NCBI RefSeq assembly: GCF_014646755.1
Contig: NZ_BMNW01000013.1
Location: forward strand, 36,443 to 100,442
Length of the DNA: 64,000 nucleotides
DNA from: Pseudomonas asuensis
GTDB lineage: Bacteria > Pseudomonadota > Gammaproteobacteria > Pseudomonadales > Pseudomonadaceae
Reading direction: 5' to 3'
The notes beneath the pieces were generated by a model. The model was not told the DNA's origin. It saw only the letters and a list, made by a program, of their open reading frames with translations, and did not search any database. How positions within the stretch are numbered: position 1 is the first letter of the stretch; every line of letters begins with the position of its first letter. Below are positions 19,575 through 27,879 of this stretch, piece after piece. The translations under genes and the position numbers were made by a program.

Positions 19575-20369
19575 ATGGGATTTCTCGCCGGTAAGCGCGT
19601 CCTGATCGTAGGCGTCGCCAGCAAATTATCCATTGCCTCCGGTATCGCTGCTGCGATGCACCGTGAAGGCGCTGAACTGGCCTTTACCTATCAGAACGAT
19701 AAGCTCAAGTCCCGCGTTGAAGAGTTTGCTGCTGGCTGGGGCTCCAATGCCGATCTGTGCTTCCCCTGCGATGTTGCCAAAGACGAAGACATCGAAGCTG
19801 TTTTTGCAGAACTGTCCAAGAAGTGGGATGGCCTGGACATCATTGTCCACTCTGTTGGCTTTGCGCCGGGCGATCAGCTGGACGGTGACTTTACTGAAGT
19901 GACTACCCGTGAAGGCTTCCGTATCGCTCACGACATTAGTGCCTATAGCTTTGTCGCACTTGCCAAAGCCGGGCGCGAGATGATGAAAGGCCGTAATGGC
20001 AGCTTGCTGACCCTGTCTTACCTGGGTGCTGAGCGCACAATGCCCAACTACAACGTTATGGGTATGGCCAAGGCCAGTCTTGAGGCAGGCGTCCGTTATC
20101 TGGCTGGCAGCCTTGGCCCGGAAGGTACTCGGGTCAATGCAATCTCGGCCGGCCCTATTCGCACGCTGGCGGCCTCGGGCATCAAGAGCTTCCGCAAAAT
20201 GCTGGCGGCTAATGAGCGTCAAACACCTCTGCGTCGTAATGTGACGATTGATGAAGTAGGTAATGCTGGCGCCTTCCTGTGCTCTGACTTGGCCTCAGGT
20301 ATTAGCGGTGAAATTCTATATGTCGATGGCGGCTTCAATACGACCGCCATGGCTCCGATGGAAGAGTAA
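19575..20369 (+). CDS. fabI: Enoyl-[acyl-carrier-protein] reductase (NADH)
   Basis: A 264-residue SDR-type enoyl reductase that performs the last step of each fatty-acid elongation cycle. The N-terminal [14 protein letters not shown] replaces the classical glycine motif, as in FabI. Catalytic residues are Tyr149 (SYLG), Tyr159 and Lys166, with the Y-x6-K spacing that identifies FabI and distinguishes it from FabV, whose spacing is eight residues. It is the known triclosan target. It lies 18 bp after yejF with its own GAGGAAG ribosome site and ends at a strong terminator. Confidence 0.96.
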   Translation: MGFLAGKRVLIVGVASKLSIASGIAAAMHREGAELAFTYQNDKLKSRVEEFAAGWGSNADLCFPCDVAKDEDIEAVFAELSKKWDGLDIIVHSVGFAPGDQLDGDFTEVTTREGFRIAHDISAYSFVALAKAGREMMKGRNGSLLTLSYLGAERTMPNYNVMGMAKASLEAGVRYLAGSLGPEGTRVNAISAGPIRTLAASGIKSFRKMLAANERQTPLRRNVTIDEVGNAGAFLCSDLASGISGEILYVDGGFNTTAMAPMEE

Positions 20370-20382
20370 AAGCACAACAAAT

Positions 20383-20410
20383 AAAAAAGGCCCCTGAGGG
20401 GCCTTTTTTA
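20383..20410. terminator. Bidirectional Rho-independent terminator between fabI and the FNT gene
   Basis: AAAAAGGCCCC - TGA - GGGGCCTTTTTT: a perfect stem flanked by A and T runs, so it can act on both strands. Its right side reaches the stop codon of the convergent FNT gene. Confidence 0.92.
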
Positions 20411-21238
20411 TGGGGTTTCGCTTCGTATCTGGGCATGGCTAAGGAGGGTAAAAATAAACGTTCCTCCTACAATATTACCTGCCAAGGTCGGTCCAGCGAA
20501 TACAAGCCCGAATTCTGCCCATGAAAGCTCCCCAGAAAACACCAGATAAGCCACTTCAGCCGATCCAACAATAATATGAGTAAACTCGCCTAGGGCCATC
20601 AGGTAAGTAATAAGAATGATAATCCAGATTTTGGCTTGTTCTGCCGAAGCAATCATCCAAACCATGGTTGCAATCATCCAGCCGGAAATGATGCCTTTCG
20701 AAAACATTTCAGGCACACCGTTTTCCATTACTTTTCGGCCTATTTCCAGAAAAGCAGCGTCAACCCTGGGTTCGAATAGCGGGAGGTGGAGCACCACATA
20801 GGAAATCAGCGATGTACCGATCAAGTTACCTGTTAATACAATGCCCCATAACCTCAGCAACTGCCTGAACATATGTAATGACGGTTGCGTCATTATAGGC
20901 AGTACGGCAGTAATGGTATTTTCAGTAAAAAGTTGCTGCCGAGCGAGAATGACAGCCAGGAAGCCTACCGAATAACCAAGGCTAGAGATGATTTTGCTCG
21001 TTTCTCCTTCAGGCAGATGAGAATTCAAGAGACCCATTGCTATTAGCGAAAGGCCCATGGTTAAGCCTGCACCTAAGGCAGACCAGAAAAGTGCGCTACT
21101 GCTTCTTTCAAGCTCTTGCTCACCCTGCTTTCTGATCGTCTCATGGAGAACAACCGCACGAGGCGGCTGGTTCTCACTGACGTTTTGCTCTTCCTCGGCG
21201 GTAAGGCCAGGTGTTTTTCCCTTATCAACCGGATCCAC
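20408..21238 (-). CDS. Formate/nitrite transporter (FNT) family channel, YfdC-like
   Basis: About 276 residues from the preferred GTG at 21238, which has GAGGAAG a few bases upstream and lies 13 bp after the stop of the small upstream gene. A longer frame opens at 21301 but would overlap that gene. An acidic cytosolic N terminus of about 50 residues is followed by six membrane segments with FNT features (FWSALGAGLTMGLSL, LFTENTITAVLPIM, NLIGTSL, NIVGGTFIF). The family conducts formate, nitrite or hydrosulfide; YfdC-like members are uncharacterised. Substrate unknown. Confidence 0.85.
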   Translation of the reverse strand: MDPVDKGKTPGLTAEEEQNVSENQPPRAVVLHETIRKQGEQELERSSSALFWSALGAGLTMGLSLIAMGLLNSHLPEGETSKIISSLGYSVGFLAVILARQQLFTENTITAVLPIMTQPSLHMFRQLLRLWGIVLTGNLIGTSLISYVVLHLPLFEPRVDAAFLEIGRKVMENGVPEMFSKGIISGWMIATMVWMIASAEQAKIWIIILITYLMALGEFTHIIVGSAEVAYLVFSGELSWAEFGLVFAGPTLAGNIVGGTFIFTLLSHAQIRSETP

Positions 21239-21251
21239 GGAGCTTCCTCGC

Positions 21252-21497
21252 TTAACGGGCACTTTCTTCCCAAATAAGACCGCCATCTTCAGCAACTTCA
21301 ACTACTCGACTAAGCGCCGCATCGGCAGCTTCTTCGGCCTCAGAGGCCAAATCGAAATGCCGCTCCGTCGCTACACGGTGAAAACGTGGCTGACTGCCCT
21401 CTTCGCGGGCCTTAACCCCAATCACGGCGTCGAAGCCGTCAGAAGCGGGTACGGCAGAGGAAATTGCTTCGAAATGCTCAAAGTGCTTAATTGCCAT
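21252..21497 (-). CDS. Small acidic protein of unknown function upstream of the FNT channel gene
   Basis: An 81-residue protein beginning MAIKHFEHFE. The ATG at 21497 has GAGGA eight bases upstream, and the next gene begins 13 bp after its stop, so the two probably form one operon. The sequence is acidic with an alanine/glutamate-rich helical region (ASEAEEAADAALSRVVEVAEDG, about 50-71). No signal peptide, membrane segment or recognised domain is present. I do not recognise a family with certainty; its position suggests a partner or regulator of the FNT protein. Confidence 0.65.
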   Translation of the reverse strand: MAIKHFEHFEAISSAVPASDGFDAVIGVKAREEGSQPRFHRVATERHFDLASEAEEAADAALSRVVEVAEDGGLIWEESAR

Positions 21498-21700
21498 AGA
21501 TACAGTCCTCTTCAAGTTATCGTTGGTACATATTGACCAACCGGATACTTAATAGACTGATACGGCAATAAAACGATCTGCCTGAAGATACAAAAGAATC
21601 AATATCTGCTGATACTGATTGATATGACTTGGCGCCCTGCTAGATCAAGGTGCTCAATATTCAGATACGCAGTGGAAGAAAGTGTTGTGCCGATACCGCA

Positions 21701-22075
21701 CTAAGCCAAAAGTCGCTGTATGCAATCCTGCAGCTTATCCAGCGAGAACGGCTTCGCCAATACAGGGGCTGTTCCGATCAAGGGGCTCCCGGTATCCATA
21801 ATTTCAGCCGGATAACCGCTGATAAACATCACCTTGAGGTCAGGGCGTAATTTGAGAGCCGGCTCGGCAATCATCACGCCTGATACGCCATCAGGCAGCC
21901 TGTAATCGGTAATCAAAAGATCAAGCTCTGGCTTTGTAGCCAGAATAAGAAAAGCTTCGGTCGATGAAGGCGCCTGCAGCACCTTGTAGCCAAGCTCAGT
22001 AAGATAATCAACGAGTATCAATAAGACTTGAGGTTCATCCTCTACAATCAATACTACTTTATCTGTAGAACTCAT
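21701..22075 (-). CDS. Stand-alone response-regulator receiver domain protein
   Basis: A 124-residue CheY-like receiver without an output domain. Acidic pocket residues lie at about 12-13 (VEDEP), the phospho-acceptor is Asp57 (LLITDYRLPDG), the switch residue is in FISGYP, and the conserved Lys is in LAKPFS. The sequence resembles receivers of hybrid kinases more than CheY. No kinase gene is adjacent, so the partner is unknown. The start was placed at the ATG at 22075 because the domain begins there; 51 extra in-frame bases upstream look non-coding. Confidence 0.85.
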   Translation of the reverse strand: MSSTDKVVLIVEDEPQVLLILVDYLTELGYKVLQAPSSTEAFLILATKPELDLLITDYRLPDGVSGVMIAEPALKLRPDLKVMFISGYPAEIMDTGSPLIGTAPVLAKPFSLDKLQDCIQRLLA

Positions 22076-22113
22076 GAACCGTCTCACTCGATTAAACACG
22101 CTGCTTTGACCAT

Positions 22114-22155
22114 AAAACAAGCTCAAGTTCCCTCGACTGGAAACTTGAGCTCTAT
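22114..22155 (-). terminator. Rho-independent terminator after the small exported protein gene
   Basis: Stem AGCTCAAGTT/AACTTGAGCT (22120-22129 and 22142-22151). On the minus strand it is followed by TTGTTTTATGG. It separates the small exported protein gene from the receiver gene. Confidence 0.75.
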
Positions 22156-22167
22156 AAGCCTATCTGA

Positions 22168-22374
22168 TTATTTGTCGCTCTTGTCGCCCTGTTCTTCTTT
22201 GGGCGAAGACGTGACATCCCCCCCTACATCAGCCCCGGCACCCTTACCTGTGGATGATCCATCAGGGGTTCCCATGCCGGCAGAATTAGGGCTCGTCTTA
22301 TCGTCAGCCAAGGCCATACCGGTCACAGACATCAATCCTGTCAATGCTAATACGGCTAGTGCTCTGGTTTTCAT
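22168..22374 (-). CDS. Small exported hydrophilic protein
   Basis: A 68-residue protein starting MKTRALAVLALTGLMSVTGMALA with a clear Sec signal peptide ending near ALA-DD. The mature part is only about 44 residues, low complexity and rich in Gly, Ser, Asp and Lys (SSTGKGAGADVGGD), so it is probably disordered in the periplasm or outside. GAGGGCAGCT precedes the ATG at 22374. A strong terminator follows. No family recognised. Confidence 0.65.
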   Translation of the reverse strand: MKTRALAVLALTGLMSVTGMALADDKTSPNSAGMGTPDGSSTGKGAGADVGGDVTSSPKEEQGDKSDK

Positions 22375-22515
22375 AGCTGCCCTCATTTTTAAGTTATTGG
22401 TCTGCTTTCGTTTTGAAACACTGCTTCGTTAAGAATAGACCCGATTGCTAAGCATCTGTTCACAAGTCAGTCATCACTATGTGAGCAAGTCGGGCCGTAT
22501 TAAACGCAGCAACCA

Positions 22516-22546
22516 ATAAAAAGCCTCGGGTCAGCGAGGCTTTTAA
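22516..22546 (-). terminator. Rho-independent terminator after pcs
   Basis: Stem AAAGCCTCG/CGAGGCTTT (22520-22528 and 22535-22543) followed on the minus strand by TTATT. It is 20 bp downstream of the pcs stop codon. Confidence 0.88.
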
Positions 22547-22565
22547 ACAGCTTAAGACCAGTTAT

Positions 22566-23285
22566 TTAGGCTCGCAAATGATCAAACCATTCGAGTGCAG
22601 AGCGCCAGATGCAAATTCCGATGAAATAGGCAGACATTGCAAACCAGACAGTTAACAAGGTCGGGCTGTGCTCTGGATGGTTCAGAATCAATAACATGCT
22701 GGATAGCAACCAGACGAACGTCACTGCAATATTGATGGGCATGAACTTGCGCACCCGAAACGGATGCAGAAACTTCATGCGCGTCAGCGTCAGCACTGCC
22801 AGGCCGATAACGCCTAACAGAGTAAGCCAAGGCGCGGGTGACAATATATACAAGTAAAGCGCAACCACATTCCAGGCTGCTGGAAAGCCTACGAAATAAT
22901 TATCACTGCTCTTCATGTTCACATTACAAAAACAGAACAGGGACGAAACCAGAATCACCGAAACGGTAAAGAGCGCGGTGTAGCTTGGGAGAGGTATGTA
23001 CTTGTAGATGAATAGAGCAGGAATAAAGACATACGTAAGATAGTCAATCGCCAGGTCTAAGACAGAACCGTCGAAATGAGGCAATACAGACTTGGTATTA
23101 AGCTTACGTGCCAGGGTTCCGTCCAGACCATCTACAATCAGGGCAGCACCGAGCCACAGCAGGCATTCTTTAGGCTGATTATCAAACAGGGCAAGTGTTG
23201 CAAGCAACGCCAGGACAACACCCGTGGCGGTGACGCCATGGGCGCCCCAGGCTTTGAGCTTGTCTGAGGGCATGGTCAGTATCAC
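22566..23285 (-). CDS. pcs: Phosphatidylcholine synthase (CDP-diacylglycerol:choline)
   Basis: A 239-residue membrane protein with about eight hydrophobic helices. The CDP-alcohol phosphotransferase motif is visible at about 53-81 (DGLDGTLAR then FDGSVLDLAIDY). The long spacing between the AR pair and the second half (12 residues, FD before GSVLD) is as in Pcs. The enzyme condenses choline directly with CDP-diacylglycerol to make phosphatidylcholine. The start could be the GTG at 23285, used here because AAGAGA lies upstream, or the ATG at 23273. A serine-type CDP-alcohol transferase is less likely given the length. Confidence 0.85.
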   Translation of the reverse strand: MILTMPSDKLKAWGAHGVTATGVVLALLATLALFDNQPKECLLWLGAALIVDGLDGTLARKLNTKSVLPHFDGSVLDLAIDYLTYVFIPALFIYKYIPLPSYTALFTVSVILVSSLFCFCNVNMKSSDNYFVGFPAAWNVVALYLYILSPAPWLTLLGVIGLAVLTLTRMKFLHPFRVRKFMPINIAVTFVWLLSSMLLILNHPEHSPTLLTVWFAMSAYFIGICIWRSALEWFDHLRA

Positions 23286-23642
23286 AGCGAATCTCTTCGT
23301 GGCATGAAATAAGTCTTATACAGTGGGCGGAACGAATAACAAGCCGACCATATGGTTAATAAATCAGATCTAGAATACAGCAGTTTGGAAAGGATACCGA
23401 TACGAACATTCATGATGTTACCGACAAGACAAAGCGTATCCCTATAGAGTTCGCTGAAATATGAGGTATTTCGTCTTTTAAGACTTTTGAACTGAACGCT
23501 GCCCATAGCCAGGGAGACGACCTTCACCTTCGATCAAACGCAGGCTTTCCTGATAAGCTAGAAGCCTAGTCTGCCGAAGTTACTGACCCAAATTTCCGAC
23601 GGTGAATCAGAACAGGCTGTAACGTAGTAACTGGAACACCTA
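23286..23642. other. Divergent intergenic region between pcs and dusA
   Basis: 357 bp. A minus-strand open frame of up to 81 codons crosses it and ends in a GTGA overlap with the pcs start, but its composition and lack of any family feature do not support a gene. The region must hold promoters for pcs and for dusA. I see no clear -35/-10 pair and no repeat. Confidence 0.5.
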
Positions 23643-24653
23643 ATGACCGCTTCGAACACTCATACTGTCCTAAACAAGCCACCTGTAGTATCCCGCCGCT
23701 TTTCCGTCGCACCAATGATGGACTGGACGGACAGGCATTGTCGGTTCTTCATGCGCTTGCTTTCGAAGCGAACTCTACTTTATACCGAGATGGTAACGAC
23801 AGGTGCTTTACTTCGTGGCGACTCGTCACGCTTTTTGGCTTATGACCAAAGTGAGCACCCTATTGCATTGCAGCTAGGTGGCAGCACTCCCCATGAGCTA
23901 GCTGCTTGCGCCCGCCTTGCCGAGGAAGCCGGTTACGATGAAGTTAACCTGAATGTTGGTTGTCCAAGTGATCGGGTGCAAAACAACATGATCGGTGCCT
24001 GTCTGATGGCTCATCCTCAACTGGTAGCTGATTGTATTAAGGCAATGCGTGACACTGTGAGCATTCCTGTTACGGTAAAACACCGCATTGGGATCAACGG
24101 TCGAGACAGCTACGCACATTTGCAGGAATTCGTCACTACTGTCAAAGAGGTAGGCTGCAACAGCTTTACCGTACATGCGCGCATTGCCATTCTTGAAGGA
24201 TTATCTCCCAAGCAGAACCGCGAAGTCCCGCCATTGCGTTATGACGTAGCCGCACAGCTAGTCAATGATTTCCCTGACCTAGAAGTCATCTTGAACGGTG
24301 GAATCAAGACCCTGGAAGATGCACAGATGCACCTGAAGACTTTCGATGGCGTCATGCTTGGCCGGGAGGCTTACCATAACCCTTATCTTCTAGCTTCTGT
24401 TGACCAGTCGATTTTTGGGGATAGCAGCCCTGTCATGACTCGCCATCAAACTCTACAGTTGCTTCGTCCGTATATAGAGAATCATCTGGCAACAGGCGGT
24501 GCCATGCATCATATAACCCGGCACATTCTAGGCCTTTCCCAAGGCATTAAGGGAGGACGCCGCTTCAGGCAGCTACTCTCAGTAGATGTACATAAAAGCT
24601 CAGAACCACTACGTATATTTGATCAGGCCACTGAACTCTTGGTAGGTCATTGA
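23643..24653 (+). CDS. dusA: tRNA-dihydrouridine(20/20a) synthase
   Basis: A 336-residue FMN-dependent TIM-barrel enzyme that reduces uridines 20 and 20a in the tRNA D-loop. APMMDWTDRHCRFF (23-36) and LNVGCPSDRVQN with catalytic Cys107 are diagnostic, as are VKHRIGIN, HAR and the C-terminal LFQG-like segment ILGLSQGIKGGRRFRQ, which identifies DusA within the Dus family. It lies 45 bp upstream of tal, matching the dusA-tal order of pseudomonads. Confidence 0.95.
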   Translation: MTASNTHTVLNKPPVVSRRFSVAPMMDWTDRHCRFFMRLLSKRTLLYTEMVTTGALLRGDSSRFLAYDQSEHPIALQLGGSTPHELAACARLAEEAGYDEVNLNVGCPSDRVQNNMIGACLMAHPQLVADCIKAMRDTVSIPVTVKHRIGINGRDSYAHLQEFVTTVKEVGCNSFTVHARIAILEGLSPKQNREVPPLRYDVAAQLVNDFPDLEVILNGGIKTLEDAQMHLKTFDGVMLGREAYHNPYLLASVDQSIFGDSSPVMTRHQTLQLLRPYIENHLATGGAMHHITRHILGLSQGIKGGRRFRQLLSVDVHKSSEPLRIFDQATELLVGH

Positions 24654-24698
24654 ATCTGGTCAGACACTCTAATCACTACGTGAGGATCGATAGCAAGC

Positions 24699-25622
24699 AT
24701 GAACAAGCTAGAGCAACTCAAGCAATACACTACAGTAGTAGCCGATACAGGTGACCTGGACGCCATTACGCGTCTCAAACCTGTTGATGCTACAACCAAC
24801 CCTTCCCTCTTGCTGAAAGCAGCAGCCCTACCCGGCTACGCTCAACTGCTAGGCGATGCCTTGAACGATACGGGCGACGATATCGGTCTTGCCTGCGATA
24901 AGTTTGCAGTGGCGGTCGGCAAGGAAATCCTGAATGTAATTCCTGGCCGTATTTCAACTGAAGTCGATGCAAGACTTTCTTTCGATACAGATGCGACCCT
25001 TAATCGCGCGGAGCGCCTGATCGATCTGTATGAGAAAGCCGGGATCAGTAAAGACCGCGTGCTGATCAAGATTGCCTCTACATGGGAAGGCATTCGCGCC
25101 GCTGAAAAGCTCGAAAAAGATGGTATTCAGACCAATCTGACTTTGCTTTTCTCTTTTGCCCAAGCAGCAGCTTGTGCTGACGCTGGTGTGTTCCTTATTT
25201 CCCCATTCGTCGGCCGTATATACGACTGGTATAAGAAAGCTGAAGGCCGCGACTTTACAGGCAAGGAAGATCCAGGCGTCCAGTCGGTTTCTCGCATTTA
25301 TCAGTACTACAAGGCTAACAAGTTTGAAACCGTGGTTATGGGCGCAAGCTTCCGCAACCTTAACCAGATCGAACAGCTGGCAGGCTGTGATCGCCTCACT
25401 ATCAGCCCTGAGCTGCTACAAAACCTAGCTGAAGATGAAGGCACTCTTGAGCGCAATCTAGTAGCGGGTGGCGCAGCCGAAACGCTGCACTCACTTAATG
25501 AAAGCGCCTTCCGCTGGTCGATGAACGAAGATGCGATGGCCACTGAGAAATTGGCAGAAGGCATCCGCCAATTCGCGCGCGATCAAGAAAAACTGGAAGG
25601 TCTGATTAGCGCCAAAAAGTGA
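24699..25622 (+). CDS. tal: Transaldolase
   Basis: A 307-residue class I transaldolase of the pentose phosphate pathway, moving a dihydroxyacetone unit between sugar phosphates. [13 protein letters not shown] (30-42) and the Schiff-base lysine Lys124 in [12 protein letters not shown] are clear, as is the TLLFSFAQA segment. Length is typical of TalB-type enzymes. It converges with the STAS gene, and a perfect hairpin overlaps that junction. Confidence 0.96.
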   Translation: MNKLEQLKQYTTVVADTGDLDAITRLKPVDATTNPSLLLKAAALPGYAQLLGDALNDTGDDIGLACDKFAVAVGKEILNVIPGRISTEVDARLSFDTDATLNRAERLIDLYEKAGISKDRVLIKIASTWEGIRAAEKLEKDGIQTNLTLLFSFAQAAACADAGVFLISPFVGRIYDWYKKAEGRDFTGKEDPGVQSVSRIYQYYKANKFETVVMGASFRNLNQIEQLAGCDRLTISPELLQNLAEDEGTLERNLVAGGAAETLHSLNESAFRWSMNEDAMATEKLAEGIRQFARDQEKLEGLISAKK

Positions 25623-25629
25623 TAGCTCT

Positions 25630-25662
25630 TCTGGTCAATGCTTTTCTAAAGCATTGACCAGA
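25630..25662. repeat. Perfect 13-bp inverted repeat at the tal / STAS convergent junction
   Basis: 25630-25642 and 25650-25662 are perfect complements with a 7-nt loop. The right side covers the last codons of the STAS gene (stop at 25635). Neither side is followed by a T run, so it is not a standard intrinsic terminator; it may protect 3' ends or pause polymerase from both sides. Confidence 0.8.
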
Positions 25663-26117
25663 TCCTTAAAGGCCTCACGATTAGACTCATTGAGGCTCAT
25701 CAATATCCGATGAGCTTCCAGAACCTTGTCTCTGACAACCTCCTCCGACTCATCCTGTGGCGGAAGGTCATGCAAACAGTCTGAACACGGCAAAGGCTGA
25801 TTGACAATATTAAAGACTTGATCAAACCCCATCGAATCCAATAACCGAGTGATATCTGGATTGGTGGTAACCAGCGCGGGCAACAAGCCTATCTTTTGGC
25901 GCGAGAGAATAGAAAGCTTTGCCAATAAACCCAACGTCGTGCTATCGATACTTTTGGTGTCGATCAGATCAATGACGATCGATGAGAAATTCAACGCAGA
26001 AAAGATCTGCTCGATAGTGGCATCCAGCGCCGAGCACAGCGTCAGGCGCACTTCGCCGATGAACTTGAGCACAAAGGTGCCATTCATTTCAGCGAACTGG
26101 ATTTTACCGGTACTCAT
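25635..26117 (-). CDS. STAS-domain anti-sigma factor antagonist
   Basis: A 160-residue protein. Residues about 1-105 form a STAS domain; the likely phospho-acceptor is Ser59 in KSIDSTTLG, the position used in SpoIIAA-like antagonists. A C-terminal extension of about 50 residues carries a CxxC (Cys111, Cys114) and an acidic helix. Such proteins bind an anti-sigma factor or kinase when unphosphorylated. The start overlaps the stop of the adjacent PP2C response-regulator gene as ATGA, so this antagonist is probably its substrate. The sigma factor or other target is not in the window. Confidence 0.85.
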   Translation of the reverse strand: MSTGKIQFAEMNGTFVLKFIGEVRLTLCSALDATIEQIFSALNFSSIVIDLIDTKSIDSTTLGLLAKLSILSRQKIGLLPALVTTNPDITRLLDSMGFDQVFNIVNQPLPCSDCLHDLPPQDESEEVVRDKVLEAHRILMSLNESNREAFKDLVNALEKH

Positions 26118-27298
26118 GCAAGGTTCCTGCTTAACACCAGCATGGCGATATCATCCGGCATCTCGCCCAAGTTGGCCAGTCCAAGCTGTTTTGAAATTCC
26201 ACCTAACGTTCCATTGGCCAGGCGAACCTGTTCAGGTAAAGAAGCCTCTTTCGCTTTCAAGTTCTCTCCAGGTAATAAATCAAAAATCCCATCGGAAAAC
26301 AGCGCAAGGCTGAAACTGGCGGGTAGCTCCAAAGTATGGTCTGAATAATTGGCCTCCTCAAAAAGACCAACCGGAAACCCCTTTCCCTGCAAAAAGCGCG
26401 TCTCTTCCGAAGTATGCAATACCGGAAGCGGCAGGTGCCCACCAATGCTGTAAGTAAGCACGTCGCTGTCCTCATCGATTACGCCACCCAACATGGTAAC
26501 GTGCTTACCCAGTTTACAATTCAGCAAACCACGATTGATATGCCCTAGCACATCTGAAGGTTTGAACTCAGGCAGAGTGCCATTACGACGCGATTCGTAC
26601 AACAGTCGCGTCGTCATAAACTTCAGCAGGACCGTTACAAACGCTGAAGATGCACCATGCCCAGACACATCGGCCAGATAGAAGGCAATGCGGTGTTCAT
26701 CGACTCGAAAGTAATCAACAAAGTCACCAGAGAGATACAAAGAAGGAATAATCTGGTGAGCAAAGTTGAGCCCACTGGTCTCCCAAGGCGTCACCGGCAA
26801 CATATTCATCTGGACTTGCCGGCCAGCATTTTGGTCTTCCTGGAGAAGGCTTAAGCTTGCCTGGAGCTCTCGATTAGCGTTTTCCAGCTTAATACGGTAC
26901 CGATCGTTTTCAAGGCGAAGCCTTGCACGGTCGAGTGCCCGCATAACCGAATGTTCCAGAATAGCCAAATCTTCAAGAGGCTTGATAAGGTAATCGGCTG
27001 CGCCTAACCTCAGCGCTTCGACTACATCACTCATCACCCCTGCGCCCGAAAGAACAATCACAGGCGTATCAAGCGACATTTCAGAAATACGCCGTAACAA
27101 GGAAAGCCCGTCTAGCTGAGGCATCCTAAGGTCGCAAATGATGAGATCAGGCTGCTCACGCTCGAACACTTGCAAACCTTGCATGCCATTCGGGGCCTGT
27201 AACACCCTAAAGCCGCTATCTTCGAGATAGTCCGCCAAGCTCAGGCGTACAACCTCATCATCATCGATAATCAAAAGTGTGGCGCTGGGATTAGGCAT
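26114..27298 (-). CDS. rssB: Response regulator with PP2C/SpoIIE phosphatase output (RssB-like)
   Basis: A 394-residue two-domain protein. The receiver (about 5-120) has acidic residues IDDDE and phospho-acceptor Asp56 in IICDLRMPQLDG. A coiled linker (about 125-165) leads to a PP2C domain (about 190-390). Metal-binding aspartates look intact (YLADVSGHGASSAF, LFSDGIFDLL, MPDDIAMLVL), so unlike E. coli RssB this protein is probably an active phosphatase. It likely dephosphorylates the STAS protein encoded by the next, overlapping gene, giving a partner switch. The symbol follows usage for the P. aeruginosa homologue as I recall it; function should not be equated with RpoS proteolysis. Confidence 0.85.
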   Translation of the reverse strand: MPNPSATLLIIDDDEVVRLSLADYLEDSGFRVLQAPNGMQGLQVFEREQPDLIICDLRMPQLDGLSLLRRISEMSLDTPVIVLSGAGVMSDVVEALRLGAADYLIKPLEDLAILEHSVMRALDRARLRLENDRYRIKLENANRELQASLSLLQEDQNAGRQVQMNMLPVTPWETSGLNFAHQIIPSLYLSGDFVDYFRVDEHRIAFYLADVSGHGASSAFVTVLLKFMTTRLLYESRRNGTLPEFKPSDVLGHINRGLLNCKLGKHVTMLGGVIDEDSDVLTYSIGGHLPLPVLHTSEETRFLQGKGFPVGLFEEANYSDHTLELPASFSLALFSDGIFDLLPGENLKAKEASLPEQVRLANGTLGGISKQLGLANLGEMPDDIAMLVLSRNLA

Positions 27299-27522
27299 AA
27301 ACTATCCAGGCATGCGTATCCCTATGAGATGGTCTTTTGAATCAGGCCAGGGCGCACGCAATAGGTACTATTTTTAATACGGCGCAGACACTACTCCCAT
27401 CAGCCGAGCCGTTCAAGCACCCCTTCCATCCAAACGGCTGAGGTCGGCTTTACAAGGTCTTGAGGCTGAGGCTATATGGTTTCGTTTACTTGCGAAGTAC
27501 CTTTATTGAGAGACTTGTTCCA

Positions 27523-27822
27523 ATGAGCTTAAGCGATCGTTCGTACAGCGAAAAGCGCGACTTTATTAGAATGCAAATTGATTCTAAGGCCATTCTTCGT
27601 ACAAATGGCGAGGAAATTGATGCAATTTGTCGAGATTTGTCGAGCACAGGGCTTCAGATCGAAGCTAATAGTCACGCCAAGGAAGGAGACAAAGTAATTG
27701 TAGTAATCCCTTCTGAGCATCCAGAATTACAGGGGCTCGAAGCCGAGGCCGAAGTGATTCGTGTCACATCTTTGGAACAAGGAACTCAATTGCTAGGACT
27801 CAGCATCCTTTCTATGAATTAG
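27523..27822 (+). CDS. PilZ-domain protein
   Basis: A 99-residue single PilZ domain. The c-di-GMP binding residues are present: the RxxxR element in EKRDFIRMQ (about 11-19) and the DxSxxG element in DLSSTG (about 39-44). It probably senses c-di-GMP and acts by protein contact. The start at 27523 was chosen because the domain begins there; the frame is open 63 bp upstream, but that part has no conserved character. It is divergent from the rssB-like gene. Confidence 0.85.
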   Translation: MSLSDRSYSEKRDFIRMQIDSKAILRTNGEEIDAICRDLSSTGLQIEANSHAKEGDKVIVVIPSEHPELQGLEAEAEVIRVTSLEQGTQLLGLSILSMN

Positions 27823-27834
27823 ATCACAAATCTG

Positions 27835-27872
27835 CATCACGTCAAGCGGACAACCTACCGCCTGACGTGATG
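27835..27872. repeat. Large hairpin between convergent PilZ and mlaA genes
   Basis: Arms at 27835-27849 and 27858-27872 pair over 15 bp with one A-C mismatch and an 8-nt loop. No T tract follows on either strand. It probably marks the shared 3' end of the two transcripts. Confidence 0.75.
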
Positions 27873-27879
27873 GACGCCT

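Noticed and set aside
19626..20222. Open frame of about 198 codons antisense to fabI
   Set aside because: It is wholly inside fabI on the other strand and has no recognisable domain.
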